This document shows, one piece after another, positions 6,537 to 12,715 of a stretch of DNA of 12,715 bases (position 1 is its first letter; each line of letters begins with the position of its first letter). Source of the stretch: Limnochordia bacterium (lineage in GTDB: Bacteria > Bacillota > Limnochordia > DUMW01); assembly GCA_023230925.1 (NCBI GenBank), contig JALNWK010000066.1, forward strand, positions 1-12,715, read 5' to 3'. The notes under the pieces are model-generated. The model was given only the letters and a program-made list of their open reading frames with translations. It was not told the origin of the DNA and ran no database searches. The translations under genes were made by a program, and so were the position numbers.

Positions 6537-8156
6537 ATGGCAAAGTATATTTTCGTGACTGGCGGTGTGGTTTCTAGCTTAGGAAAGGGGATTACCGTTG
6601 CATCCCTCGGGAGATTATTGGAAAGCCGCGGTGTCAAAGTCAATGTCTTAAAACTTGACCCGTATATAAATGTGGACCCGGGGACGATGAGCCCTTTCCA
6701 GCATGGTGAAGTATTTGTGACCGAAGATGGGGCAGAAAGCGATCTTGATTTAGGTCACTATGAACGTTTTATGGACAAGAATCTGACCCGGCAATCCAAT
6801 ATAACAACTGGTCGGATCTACTGGTCCATCATCAACAAAGAGCGTAACGGCGAGTTTCTTGGTAAGACAGTCCAGGTTATCCCCCATGTTACCAATGAGA
6901 TCAAGAGCCAAATTACCTCATTGGCCACCGATGATGTGGATGTGGTTATGGTGGAAATTGGTGGCACTGTTGGAGATATCGAGAGCTTGCCATTCTTGGA
7001 GTCTATTCGGCAGTTTAAAAACGATGTGGGGAAAGACTCGTGCCTATACATCCATGTTACTCTGCTGCCCTATCTGGAGGCGGCCCAGGAGCTTAAGACG
7101 AAGCCAACCCAACATAGTGTAAAGGAATTACGAAGTATAGGAATTCAACCGGATGTTATTGTCTGTCGGTCTGAGCACGCTATTGACAAGGACGTAAAGG
7201 AAAAAATCGCTCTATTTTGTGACATACAAGTGGACGGGGTTATATCAAATCCTAATGTCAGAAGTATTTACGAAGTGCCTCTCATCTTTCAAGAGCAGGG
7301 CCTCGATGAACTGGTAGTGAGGATGTTGAACCTGCCGGCACAAGCTAGTGACCTGAGTGAGTGGCAACAGATGGTCCATAGCCTGAACAACCCCAAAGGC
7401 CAGATCAAGATCGGCATTGTGGGCAAGTATGTCTCATTGCCTGATGCATATCTAAGTGTAGTCGAAGCCTTGCGACATGCGGGTGTGGCCCATCAACAAG
7501 AGGTGCTAGTTGAATGGATTAATGCAGAATCGGTAACCAAAGAGTCCTCCGATGAACTGCTCGGTGGTCTTGACGGTATAATTGTGCCCGGAGGCTTTGG
7601 ATGTCGGGGCGTGGAGGGTAAGATCGAAGCGGCTTGGTATGCCCGCACGAGGCAAATTCCGTTCTTGGGTATTTGTCTTGGTATGCACTGTGCTGTGGTT
7701 GAGTTTGCACGCAACGTCTGCAATCTTGATGATGCTAACAGTCGTGAGTACAACAATGCAACGAGCCATCCGGTGGTAGATAAGTCACCTGACCAAAGGA
7801 AAGTCCGGCAGATTGGTGGTACCATGTGTCTTGGCAATTGGACGTATGATCTTTACCCAGGGTCTTTGGCCATGGCTGCCTATCAGTCGGCGCAGACCAG
7901 TGAACGGCACCGGTATCGGTATCAGGTAAACTGGCAGTACAAGGACGTGTTAGAACACCATGGAATGCGCATTGCTGCAGTTAATCAAGAAAGGAATCTA
8001 ATTGAGATTGTGGAGCTTGAAGAACATCCCTGGTTTGTTGCCTGTCAGTTCCATCCGGAGTTCAAATCCAGGCCCAATAGACCCCATCCCTTGTTTAAAG
8101 GCCTAGTTGAGGCAGCTTTACAGCGTAGGATGGGGACATCGAACGTTAGGCTATAG
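6537..8156 (+). CDS. pyrG: CTP synthase (glutamine-hydrolysing)
   Basis: This enzyme makes CTP from UTP, ATP and glutamine, the last step of de novo pyrimidine nucleotide synthesis. The 539 residues are a normal length. The N-terminal synthetase domain shows KYIFVTGGVVSSLGKG (P-loop, 9-18), LDPYINVDPGTMSPFQHGEV (40-59), EIGGTVGDIES (140-150) and KTKPTQHSVKELR (187-199). The C-terminal class I glutaminase domain starts near GIVGKYVSLPDAY (293-305), with PGGFGCRG, the nucleophile C380 in FLGICLGMH, and the His/Glu pair in CQFHPEF. The residue after LGM is His384, where I would expect Gln. The ATG at 6537 has GGGAGGA six bases upstream; a TTG 39 bases earlier in frame lacks an SD. It has its own promoter at 6447-6476 and a terminator directly after it, so it is probably monocistronic with read-in from upstream. 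Confidence 0.98.
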   Translation: MAKYIFVTGGVVSSLGKGITVASLGRLLESRGVKVNVLKLDPYINVDPGTMSPFQHGEVFVTEDGAESDLDLGHYERFMDKNLTRQSNITTGRIYWSIINKERNGEFLGKTVQVIPHVTNEIKSQITSLATDDVDVVMVEIGGTVGDIESLPFLESIRQFKNDVGKDSCLYIHVTLLPYLEAAQELKTKPTQHSVKELRSIGIQPDVIVCRSEHAIDKDVKEKIALFCDIQVDGVISNPNVRSIYEVPLIFQEQGLDELVVRMLNLPAQASDLSEWQQMVHSLNNPKGQIKIGIVGKYVSLPDAYLSVVEALRHAGVAHQQEVLVEWINAESVTKESSDELLGGLDGIIVPGGFGCRGVEGKIEAAWYARTRQIPFLGICLGMHCAVVEFARNVCNLDDANSREYNNATSHPVVDKSPDQRKVRQIGGTMCLGNWTYDLYPGSLAMAAYQSAQTSERHRYRYQVNWQYKDVLEHHGMRIAAVNQERNLIEIVELEEHPWFVACQFHPEFKSRPNRPHPLFKGLVEAALQRRMGTSNVRL

Positions 8157-8175
8157 GGCAACCTAGATAGGACTT

Positions 8176-8221
8176 GTTACCAATGGGGTAAAGGACTTCA
8201 CCTCACTGGTAACAGTCTTTT
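8176..8221 (+). terminator. Rho-independent terminator of pyrG
   Basis: GTTACCA (8176-8182) pairs perfectly with TGGTAAC (8207-8213). The stem continues inward with one mismatch and one G-U pair through TGGGGT / CACCTCA, then a short loop, and TCTTTT (8216-8221) follows. It begins 20 bases after the pyrG stop. The T-tract is short, so termination may be partial. Confidence 0.75.
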
Positions 8222-8486
8222 GTCTAAGGGTATCACATCCAGATTGCTAGGGCATAGTGTATATTGGTTGGACGCTGAGGCTGGAAGGATTAAAAAGTCA
8301 TCCCAGTACTGAGGTGAAATATGCCGTAGAGCCCTTTGGTTCAGCCCTATTACAAGTTTCTTGAAGAAAAGAACGGCTTTCGGAAATGCAAATCTTAGCA
8401 AGATCCCAACTAAAGCTCTACTGAACCAATGCCAATAACTGAAGGCACTACCAAAATTAGGTTGGGCTAAGAGTCAATGGTTTGAA
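8222..8486. other. Gene-free stretch after pyrG
   Basis: No credible gene or RNA gene was recognised. TTGGTTCAG (8336-8344) is the exact reverse complement of CTGAACCAA (8421-8429), and GTAGAGC (8326-8332) of GCTCTAC (8415-8421), but the two pairs cross rather than nest. A minus-strand open frame starting with TTG at 8401 has no SD and overlaps the pyrG terminator, so I leave it out. The DNA may be remains of a lost gene; in Bacillus the spo0F gene sits between pyrG and fbaA. Confidence 0.4.
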
Positions 8487-8621
8487 AAACATAGGATAAA
8501 CCGAACGCAGCGAGTTTTATCCTGGTACATGTTTCTAAGTTTCGCCCCATTGGGGGGCGAATTCGCCGCATTGGCCTGTCTTTCGCTGGTTTGCAGCTGT
8601 GCCGTTTGGTGGAAGGCCAAT
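8487..8621. repeat. Three successive inverted repeats and a near-direct repeat
   Basis: Hairpin 1: AAACAT-AGGATAAA (8487-8500) pairs with TTTATCCT (8516-8523) and ATGTTT (8529-8534), with a five-base bulge. Hairpin 2: TTCGCCCC (8541-8548) / GGGGCGAA (8554-8561), eight perfect pairs and a five-base loop. Hairpin 3: ATTGGCCT (8570-8577) / AGGCCAAT (8614-8621), eight perfect pairs. In addition TTCGCCCCATTGG (8541-8553) recurs as TTCGCCGCATTGG (8562-8574), 12 of 13 identical. All lie upstream of the predicted start of the next transcript, so they would be either a separate small RNA, a trailing transcript or DNA-level sites. The class is not recognised. Confidence 0.5.
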
Positions 8622-8629
8622 CTGATATC

Positions 8630-8638
8630 TGCTATAAT
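8630..8638 (+). promoter_or_regulatory. Extended -10 promoter of the DUF151 gene
   Basis: TGCTATAAT is a perfect extended -10 (TGnTATAAT). No good -35 is found at 16-18 bases, which is usual for extended -10 promoters. Predicted +1 is near 8645, giving a leader of about 50 bases that contains a small inverted repeat, CCGGT (8646-8650) / ACCGG (8662-8666). Confidence 0.7.
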
Positions 8639-8694
8639 GATGATACCGGTAGTGAGAGGGAACCGGCTACAATCGAACCGAGGGGTGAGGGCAG

Positions 8695-9177
8695 ATGATC
8701 AGGATGAAGGTCAAAGTTGTGGGAGTTGATCAAAGGTCGATGTTACCGGTCGTAGTGATCACTGATACCCAGGAGCGGGGTTTTATTCCCATAGTCATTG
8801 GACCGGCCGAAGCAAATGCTATCACGATCCAGTTAGAAGGAATCCAACCCCCAAGGCCGATTACCCATGACCTAATAACATCGATTATTGAAGCATTTGG
8901 TGCAAAGATTGTCAAAATTGCGATCACTGACCTACGTGATGAAACCTATTATGCTAGGATATACATTGAAACAGCTAAGGGCCAACTTGATATCGATGCA
9001 CGGCCAAGTGATGCGATTGCTTTGGCGCTAAGAACTAATTGCCCAATTTATATTACTGAGCAAGTTGCGGCGAAGGCGATGGTCAACAATAAGCCTATCG
9101 ACGATGAGGAAATCGAGCAGTTTAAGCAGATGCTCGATAACTTGACTCCCGACGATTTTAAGAAAAATCTTCATTGA
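8695..9177 (+). CDS. Bifunctional nuclease family protein (BFN, DUF151)
   Basis: This 160-residue cytosolic protein has the conserved core of the DUF151 family: FIPIVIGPAEANAI (30-43), PPRPITHDL (52-60), YYARIYIE (85-92) and the signature DARPSDAIALALR (101-113) followed by CPIYI. Plant and bacterial members have been reported to have DNase/RNase activity, hence 'bifunctional nuclease'; the role in Bacillota is not settled. The short acidic tail (IDDEEIEQFKQML...) replaces the UVR domain found in some longer members. The ATG at 8695 follows GAGGGGTGAGGG, which contains two possible SD cores; a second ATG at 8704 lacks good spacing. It is a single-gene unit with its own extended -10 promoter and a strong terminator 22 bases after the stop. 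Confidence 0.9.
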   Translation: MIRMKVKVVGVDQRSMLPVVVITDTQERGFIPIVIGPAEANAITIQLEGIQPPRPITHDLITSIIEAFGAKIVKIAITDLRDETYYARIYIETAKGQLDIDARPSDAIALALRTNCPIYITEQVAAKAMVNNKPIDDEEIEQFKQMLDNLTPDDFKKNLH

Positions 9178-9198
9178 TTTGATCGAAAAATCTCAAGA

Positions 9199-9242
9199 CT
9201 ATGAAAAAACCAGGCCACGATGTGGACCTGGTTTTTTCATAG
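9199..9242. terminator. Very strong bidirectional Rho-independent terminator
   Basis: CTATGAAAAAACCAGG (9199-9214) pairs without mismatch with CCTGGTTTTTTCATAG (9227-9242). The inner CCAC / GTGG extends the stem, with one bulged A and a tiny loop. The stem is GC-rich at the top and ends in A6/T6 runs, so it should work on both strands. It closes the DUF151 transcript. Confidence 0.93.
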
Positions 9243-9461
9243 CGACTTCATTCCAAGGCTTCTGGAAAAACCCACTCTAGCTACCGAGCCTTTTCTCCCA
9301 AATGTATCTGGACTCTATGCCCTTGTTACCGAAGAGTGAATTCCAGGATGTTGCCAGTGACCTTCTACAATGAGGGGCAAACTGACGGGCATAAAATAGG
9401 ACTCATCTGGACAGACTCTGGAAGTATAAATCTTGGTGAATCGGTTGATAATGGAGGTGAG

Positions 9462-9479
9462 ATGAGAAACAAGAGGTGA
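9462..9479 (+). other. Possible five-codon leader minicistron (MRNKR)
   Basis: ATG AGA AAC AAG AGG TGA is preceded by GGAGGTGA (9453-9460). Its stop codon lies inside the next SD, GAGGTGAG (9473-9480), which serves the secreted-protein gene at 9487. The same octamer GAGGTGAG occurs at 9454-9461. The spacing of the first SD to the ATG is short (about four bases from GGAGG), so initiation there is uncertain and this may be a simple duplicated SD. I see no other feature in 9243-9461. Confidence 0.25.
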
Positions 9480-9486
9480 GTCCCCA

Positions 9487-10074
9487 ATGAAAAGAAGTCG
9501 CCTTATCCTGACTATGGCAGCGGCAATCATCAGTTTATGTTATACTAGCATAGACGCATGGTATCCTGTTGATTTGTGTTATGAGTTTACAGATCCCCTT
9601 CATCTTGTCCACAGTTCATCCATAAGCAGAGTATTATACGGCGCCATTACTAGGGTTGATTTAGATACCGGTCTTATCCAGTTTGTCACCGATACAGAGG
9701 TAATTTGGGGTAAGCTTAATGATGACACATTTATTTTGCAGAATGGTCGACCATGTAGTATTGACGCCCTTTCACCTGTGCCTGGCGGGTTCGAACAGTG
9801 GGGACTTGTTTGTTTAGATCAGACGGGGAAAGTGATTTACATTGAGGGTATTTACCCTTTGTTTACCGTGGAAATGCTTTTCTATGATCGACAATGTCAT
9901 ACCGTGTCTATCGCATTGGTTGATGAACCGACTGTGACAGCGGAATTACCCGTTTCCGCTCTCTTATTTGAGGCAATGCTCGAGATCTGGTCCGCTTCAG
10001 CTGTAGTCGATGTTTACCTAGATTGGAACGGTGAGATAAGATGGATCTCTAGCTGTGAATATTCTTCCTACTGA
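9487..10074 (+). CDS. Secreted protein of unknown function
   Basis: I do not recognise the family. The 195-residue product begins MKRSRLILTMAAAIISLCYT then SIDA-WYPVD, a typical signal peptide with probable cleavage after Ala24 and no lipobox. The mature part is acidic and beta-rich, with short strand-like units (ITRVDLDTGLIQFVTD, VIYIEGIYPLFTVEM, VVDVYLDWNGEIRWI). It has five cysteines in the mature chain (DLCYE, RPCSI, LVCLD, RQCHT, SSCEY), which might form disulfides. The start ATG has AGAGGTGA eight bases upstream. It is flanked by the strong terminator at 9199-9242 and by about 500 bases without a gene, so it is probably its own unit, although I find no convincing promoter. Codon use looks like that of its neighbours. 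Confidence 0.7.
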   Translation: MKRSRLILTMAAAIISLCYTSIDAWYPVDLCYEFTDPLHLVHSSSISRVLYGAITRVDLDTGLIQFVTDTEVIWGKLNDDTFILQNGRPCSIDALSPVPGGFEQWGLVCLDQTGKVIYIEGIYPLFTVEMLFYDRQCHTVSIALVDEPTVTAELPVSALLFEAMLEIWSASAVVDVYLDWNGEIRWISSCEYSSY

Positions 10075-10593
10075 AGTGAGAAACACTTGGCGCGTGTTTG
10101 CAGTAAGGATTAGGGGTGACTGCAATTGGCTGCCTTTGGTAAGGTAAAGCTGTTCTATGGGAGTGGGTTGAGAGGAGGTTCGTGGGTAGAACGATAAATT
10201 GTGCTCTAAGAAAGGAATTTGCCGATTGATGGCGAAGAACTATAGCGATAGCATAAGCCTCCGCCCTATTACTAATTCCTGGTCAGTAAGATATGATCGT
10301 CTCTGTTTCCAGAATCAAGACGCGAAAAGATGTGACACGGTATTAAGCGACAAGGATGTTGTGCGTATGTTCTGAGTCAACCTACCTGTGCCGATCGGAT
10401 CTCCCCTACGGTCGGTGTTAATAAGTACTGTCGAAGAATATCCGATTTGTACTCATTTCGAATTGTCTAAGGGCAGTATATAAAACCAAGGCGGGAAAGC
10501 ATCTAGGTCTATTCAGTTTTTCTGTTCTTTTCAAGGGTTTTGGGCTATGATGCTAGTGTACTTTTGATATGCGAATTCGAAAGGATGATAATT
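10075..10593. other. Gene-free, hairpin-rich stretch upstream of fba
   Basis: No gene, tRNA or known riboswitch was recognised. Visible inverted repeats are AAACAC (10081-10086) / GTGTTT (10094-10099), TTGCAGT (10098-10104) / ACTGCAA (10119-10125), which competes with the first, GTTCTA (10152-10157) / TAGAAC (10187-10192) around a purine-rich loop, and CCGATCG (10391-10397) / CGGTCGG (10409-10415) with one G-U pair. None is followed by a T-run. A TATGAT at 10546-10551 could be the -10 of an fba promoter, but no matching -35 is present. The stretch may be a long structured fba leader or the relic of a lost gene. Confidence 0.4.
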
Positions 10594-11448
10594 GTGGGAC
10601 TTGTAACCGTAGGAGAATTGGTAAAGGATGCTCAATTGAGAGGATACGCAGTTGGCGCATTTAATCTGAACAACCTAGAGATTTTACATGCAATAGTTCA
10701 GGCTGCCGAAGAGGAGAAGGCACCTGTGATTCTGCAAGCAAGTCAAGGCGGTCTGAAATATGCTGGGCTAGACTACATCGTTGCTATGGCGAAGGTAGCC
10801 GCAAAGCAGGCCAGTGTTCCTGTTGCTCTTAACCTTGATCATGGTACTAGTTTTGAACAGGCGGTCAAGTGTATTCGGGCTGGGTTCTCCGCGGTCATGA
10901 TTGATGGCTCCCATTGGTCCTTTAAGGAGAACATCGAACTGACGCGCAAAGTGGTGGAAGTTGCGCATCCTTCTGGTGTCTCCGTGGAGGGTGAATTGGG
11001 CCGCATCGGTGGTACTGAAGACGATATATCTGTTAGTGATAAAGATGCCATCTACACCGATCCCGATGAAGCGGTCACATTCGTGGAAATTACTGGGGTA
11101 GATGCTCTTGCTGTAGCTGTGGGTACCGCCCACGGAGTCTACAAAGGTGTTCCGAAGTTGGACTTTGAAAGGCTAGCAGACATTAGAGCACGGGTTGAAG
11201 TGCCGTTGGTACTTCATGGCGCCTCGGGTGTACCCGATGAGAGTATCCAAAGAGCAGTGCAAATTGGTATTACCAAGATCAATATCGATACTGAACTCCG
11301 GGTTGCCTTTAGTCAGACCTTAAAGAAGTACCTTGAGGAAAACCCCGATGTCATTGATCCCCGGAAGATTATCGGGCCTAGTAGGGATAGTATGCGGGAA
11401 GTAGTGCGTTCTAAGATGAAATTATTTGGTTGTAGCGGTAAGGCGTAG
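10594..11448 (+). CDS. fba: Class II fructose-1,6-bisphosphate aldolase
   Basis: This zinc-dependent cytosolic aldolase splits fructose 1,6-bisphosphate into glyceraldehyde 3-phosphate and dihydroxyacetone phosphate, and works in reverse in gluconeogenesis. The 284 residues match the family. Metal and catalytic residues are visible: LNLDHG (D82, H83), VEGELGRIGG (E132, E134), GTAHGVY (H180) and VLHGASG (H208); phosphate-binding INIDTELR is at 229-236. The start is taken as GTG 10594, giving MGLVTVGELV, which aligns with the usual 'M.LV...e.l..A' beginning and has AAAGGA eight bases upstream. The ATG at 10585 would overlap that SD, and the frame stays open to 10540 only by chance. Tagatose-bisphosphate aldolase (GatY/KbaY) is a close alternative, but linkage to pyrG and rho favours Fba. 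It is followed by rho after 55 bases. Confidence 0.95.
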   Translation: MGLVTVGELVKDAQLRGYAVGAFNLNNLEILHAIVQAAEEEKAPVILQASQGGLKYAGLDYIVAMAKVAAKQASVPVALNLDHGTSFEQAVKCIRAGFSAVMIDGSHWSFKENIELTRKVVEVAHPSGVSVEGELGRIGGTEDDISVSDKDAIYTDPDEAVTFVEITGVDALAVAVGTAHGVYKGVPKLDFERLADIRARVEVPLVLHGASGVPDESIQRAVQIGITKINIDTELRVAFSQTLKKYLEENPDVIDPRKIIGPSRDSMREVVRSKMKLFGCSGKA

Positions 11449-11455
11449 AACAATT

Positions 11456-11503
11456 AAAAGGAGGGAAGATCTGTTTACCCATGTTGTGGGAGTAAACAGT
11501 AAT
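11456..11503 (+). promoter_or_regulatory. rho translation start region: SD separated from ATG by a hairpin
   Basis: A perfect SD, AAAAGGAGGG (11456-11465), ends 38 bases before the rho ATG at 11504, too far for normal use. Between them CTGTTTAC-CC (11471-11480) pairs with GG-A-GTAAACAG (11489-11499): ten pairs, one bulged A and an eight-base loop. Folding the hairpin leaves 5 + 4 = 9 bases between SD and ATG, a workable distance. No T-run follows, so it is not a terminator. In the unfolded state an in-frame CTG at 11471, five bases from the SD, would be the nearest possible start. Confidence 0.65.
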
Positions 11504-12715
11504 ATGTCTATGAATGTAGCTGAGTTGGCAGCAAAGACCAACGAAGAACTTTATCAGATTGCTAAGGGTCTGGAAGTCCAAGGATACCGAAAGCTTCGGA
11601 AACGAAAACTTATCTTTGAGATCCTACGTGCAGAAACGGAGAATGAGGGTTTGTATTTTAAGGACGGGATCTTAGAGATCTTGCCTGATGGCTATGGGTT
11701 CCTTCGGGTGAATGATATGAGTCCGTCCTCGGATGACGTCTATGTTTCTCCGTCCCAGATCCGCCGATTTAATCTTCGAACGGGAGATGTGGTTTTAGGG
11801 CAAGTGCGGACGCCCAAGGAGGGTGAACGCTATTTCGCCCTGCTGAAGGTTTTGGCCGTTAATTTAAAAGATCCAGAAGCGGCTGTACGAAGACCAAACT
11901 TTGACGATTTAATCCCCATTTACCCCGATGAAAGGATCCATTTGGAGGCAGATCCCGACGATATTGCCATGCGACTAATGGATATTATTGCTCCAATTGG
12001 TAAAGGGCAGCGGGGACTGATTGTAGCGCCACCGAAGGCGGGAAAAACGACGATTCTAAAGAAGATCGCCAATAGTGTGACCGCCAATCATCCAGAGATT
12101 GAGCTGATGGTTCTTCTGATTGACGAACGTCCCGAGGAAGTTACCGATATGGAACGATCTGTGGAAGGGGAAGTGATTAGTTCCACCTTTGACCAGCCCC
12201 CGGAAAACCATGTCCGGGTTGCCGATTTGGCCTTGGAGCGGGCACGGAGAATGGTTGAAAGCGGACAGGATGTAATTATCCTTCTGGATTCGATTACCCG
12301 CCTAGCCCGGGCGCATAACTTGGTTGTACCACCCAGTGGCAGAACGTTATCCGGTGGTGTTGATCCTGCGGCCTTGCATCGTCCAAAGCGGTTCTTTGGG
12401 GCGGCGCGCAACTTCGAGGGTGGCGGAAGCCTCACTATTTTGGCAACCACACTGATTGAAACGGGCAGTCGGATGGATGATGTGATCTACGAGGAATTCA
12501 AGGGTACTGGTAACATGGAGATCCATTTAGACCGGAAGCTTGCTGAGCAGCGGATCTTCCCCGCCATTGATATTTATAAGTCGGGTACCCGTAAGGAAGA
12601 ATTACTCTTGAATAATAGTGAACTGCAGATGATGTGGATCCTTAGAAAGGCATTGAGTTCCTTAGGTACTGCTGACACAACGGACCTATTGATTGAACGG
12701 CTGACCAAGACCGAA
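11504..12715 (+). CDS. rho: Transcription termination factor Rho (partial, C-terminus cut by window)
   Basis: Rho is a hexameric RNA-dependent ATPase that loads on nascent RNA and terminates transcription. 404 codons run open to the right edge with no stop; relatives are about 415-430 residues, so only the tail is missing. Visible are the N-terminal helical domain (VAELAAKTNEELYQIAKGL), the RNA-binding cold-shock-like domain (DGYGFLRV about 62-69, VYVSPSQIRRFNLRTGD about 79-95), Walker A APPKAGKTT (175-183), LIDERPEEVTD (205-215), Walker B VIILLDSITRLARA (257-270), the Q-loop region PSGRTLSGGVDP (277-288) and FKGTGNMEIHLDR (332-344). There is no long N-terminal insertion. ATG 11504 is preferred; ATG 11510 and an in-frame CTG 11471 are alternatives. 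It lies 55 bases after fba with no terminator between, so the two are probably co-transcribed. Confidence 0.97.
   Translation, partial: MSMNVAELAAKTNEELYQIAKGLEVQGYRKLRKRKLIFEILRAETENEGLYFKDGILEILPDGYGFLRVNDMSPSSDDVYVSPSQIRRFNLRTGDVVLGQVRTPKEGERYFALLKVLAVNLKDPEAAVRRPNFDDLIPIYPDERIHLEADPDDIAMRLMDIIAPIGKGQRGLIVAPPKAGKTTILKKIANSVTANHPEIELMVLLIDERPEEVTDMERSVEGEVISSTFDQPPENHVRVADLALERARRMVESGQDVIILLDSITRLARAHNLVVPPSGRTLSGGVDPAALHRPKRFFGAARNFEGGGSLTILATTLIETGSRMDDVIYEEFKGTGNMEIHLDRKLAEQRIFPAIDIYKSGTRKEELLLNNSELQMMWILRKALSSLGTADTTDLLIERLTKTE

Noticed and set aside
6491..6578. Upstream open frame (ATG 6491) overlapping the pyrG start in another frame
   Set aside because: No SD precedes it on the short predicted leader and it has no recognisable content. 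It is probably a by-product of the leader sequence.
8198..8401. Minus-strand 67-codon open frame between pyrG and the DUF151 gene
   Set aside because: It starts with TTG without an SD, ends inside the pyrG terminator hairpin, and its product resembles nothing I know.
11471..11499. Reading the rho leader hairpin as a terminator between fba and rho
   Set aside because: The stem is followed by TAATATGTC with no T-run, and it sits downstream of a perfect SD. A role in translation fits better.
12088..12450. Long minus-strand open frame inside rho
   Set aside because: It is antisense to the highly conserved ATPase core of Rho and has the low-complexity Arg/Ser-rich composition typical of frames opposite a real gene.
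1..12715. CRISPR array, tRNA or rRNA genes, prophage or defence-island genes
   Set aside because: I looked for regularly spaced repeats, tRNA-like cloverleaf arms and the relevant protein families and saw none. The tRNA check was by eye only.

Overview
The window reads as a chromosomal segment of a spore-forming member of the Bacillota, probably an uncultured clostridial or limnochordial-type lineage. The reasons are strong Shine-Dalgarno (SD) sequences before most genes, sigma-A-type promoters, a GerMN-domain protein of the sporulation/germination type, and the gene order argS - pyrG - fba - rho, which resembles the Bacillus pyrG-fbaA-rho neighbourhood. The lineage is inferred; no rRNA gene is present to settle it.

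Layout. Positions 1-105 hold the last 34 codons of an unidentified plus-strand gene. Converging on it are two minus-strand genes (230-1923): a CPBP-family intramembrane protease and, 17 bases upstream of it in the same operon, an orphan membrane-anchored protein that looks internally duplicated. A gene-free stretch (about 1924-2224) leads into a decayed IS4-type insertion sequence (about 2225-3300). Its transposase is broken by several small insertions and deletions, three of which can be placed almost to the base. Directly behind the remnant, a near-consensus promoter (3315-3343) starts an apparent operon: GerMN protein, argS (arginyl-tRNA synthetase) and a DUF624/YesL-like membrane protein.

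pyrG (CTP synthase) follows with its own promoter. Its predicted transcript begins GGGC, the start used in the CTP-sensed slippage control known for Bacillus pyrG. After a terminator and about 400 bases of hairpin-rich non-coding DNA comes a bifunctional-nuclease-family gene (DUF151) with an extended -10 promoter and a very strong terminator, then an orphan secreted protein. Another 500-base gene-free but structure-rich stretch precedes fba (class II fructose-bisphosphate aldolase) and rho. The rho gene runs off the right edge, probably lacking only its last 10-20 codons.

Most genes are housekeeping genes: translation, pyrimidine nucleotide supply, glycolysis and transcription termination. 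I do not see a defence system, a biosynthetic cluster, CRISPR or prophage. The most interesting observations are regulatory or enzymatic. The SD of rho is separated from its start codon by a strong hairpin that would bring the two to normal spacing. The pyrG leader combines a GGGC start with an anti-SD segment and no attenuator. The ArgRS has an apparently degenerate HIGH motif (NIVN). All three come from reading the sequence only.
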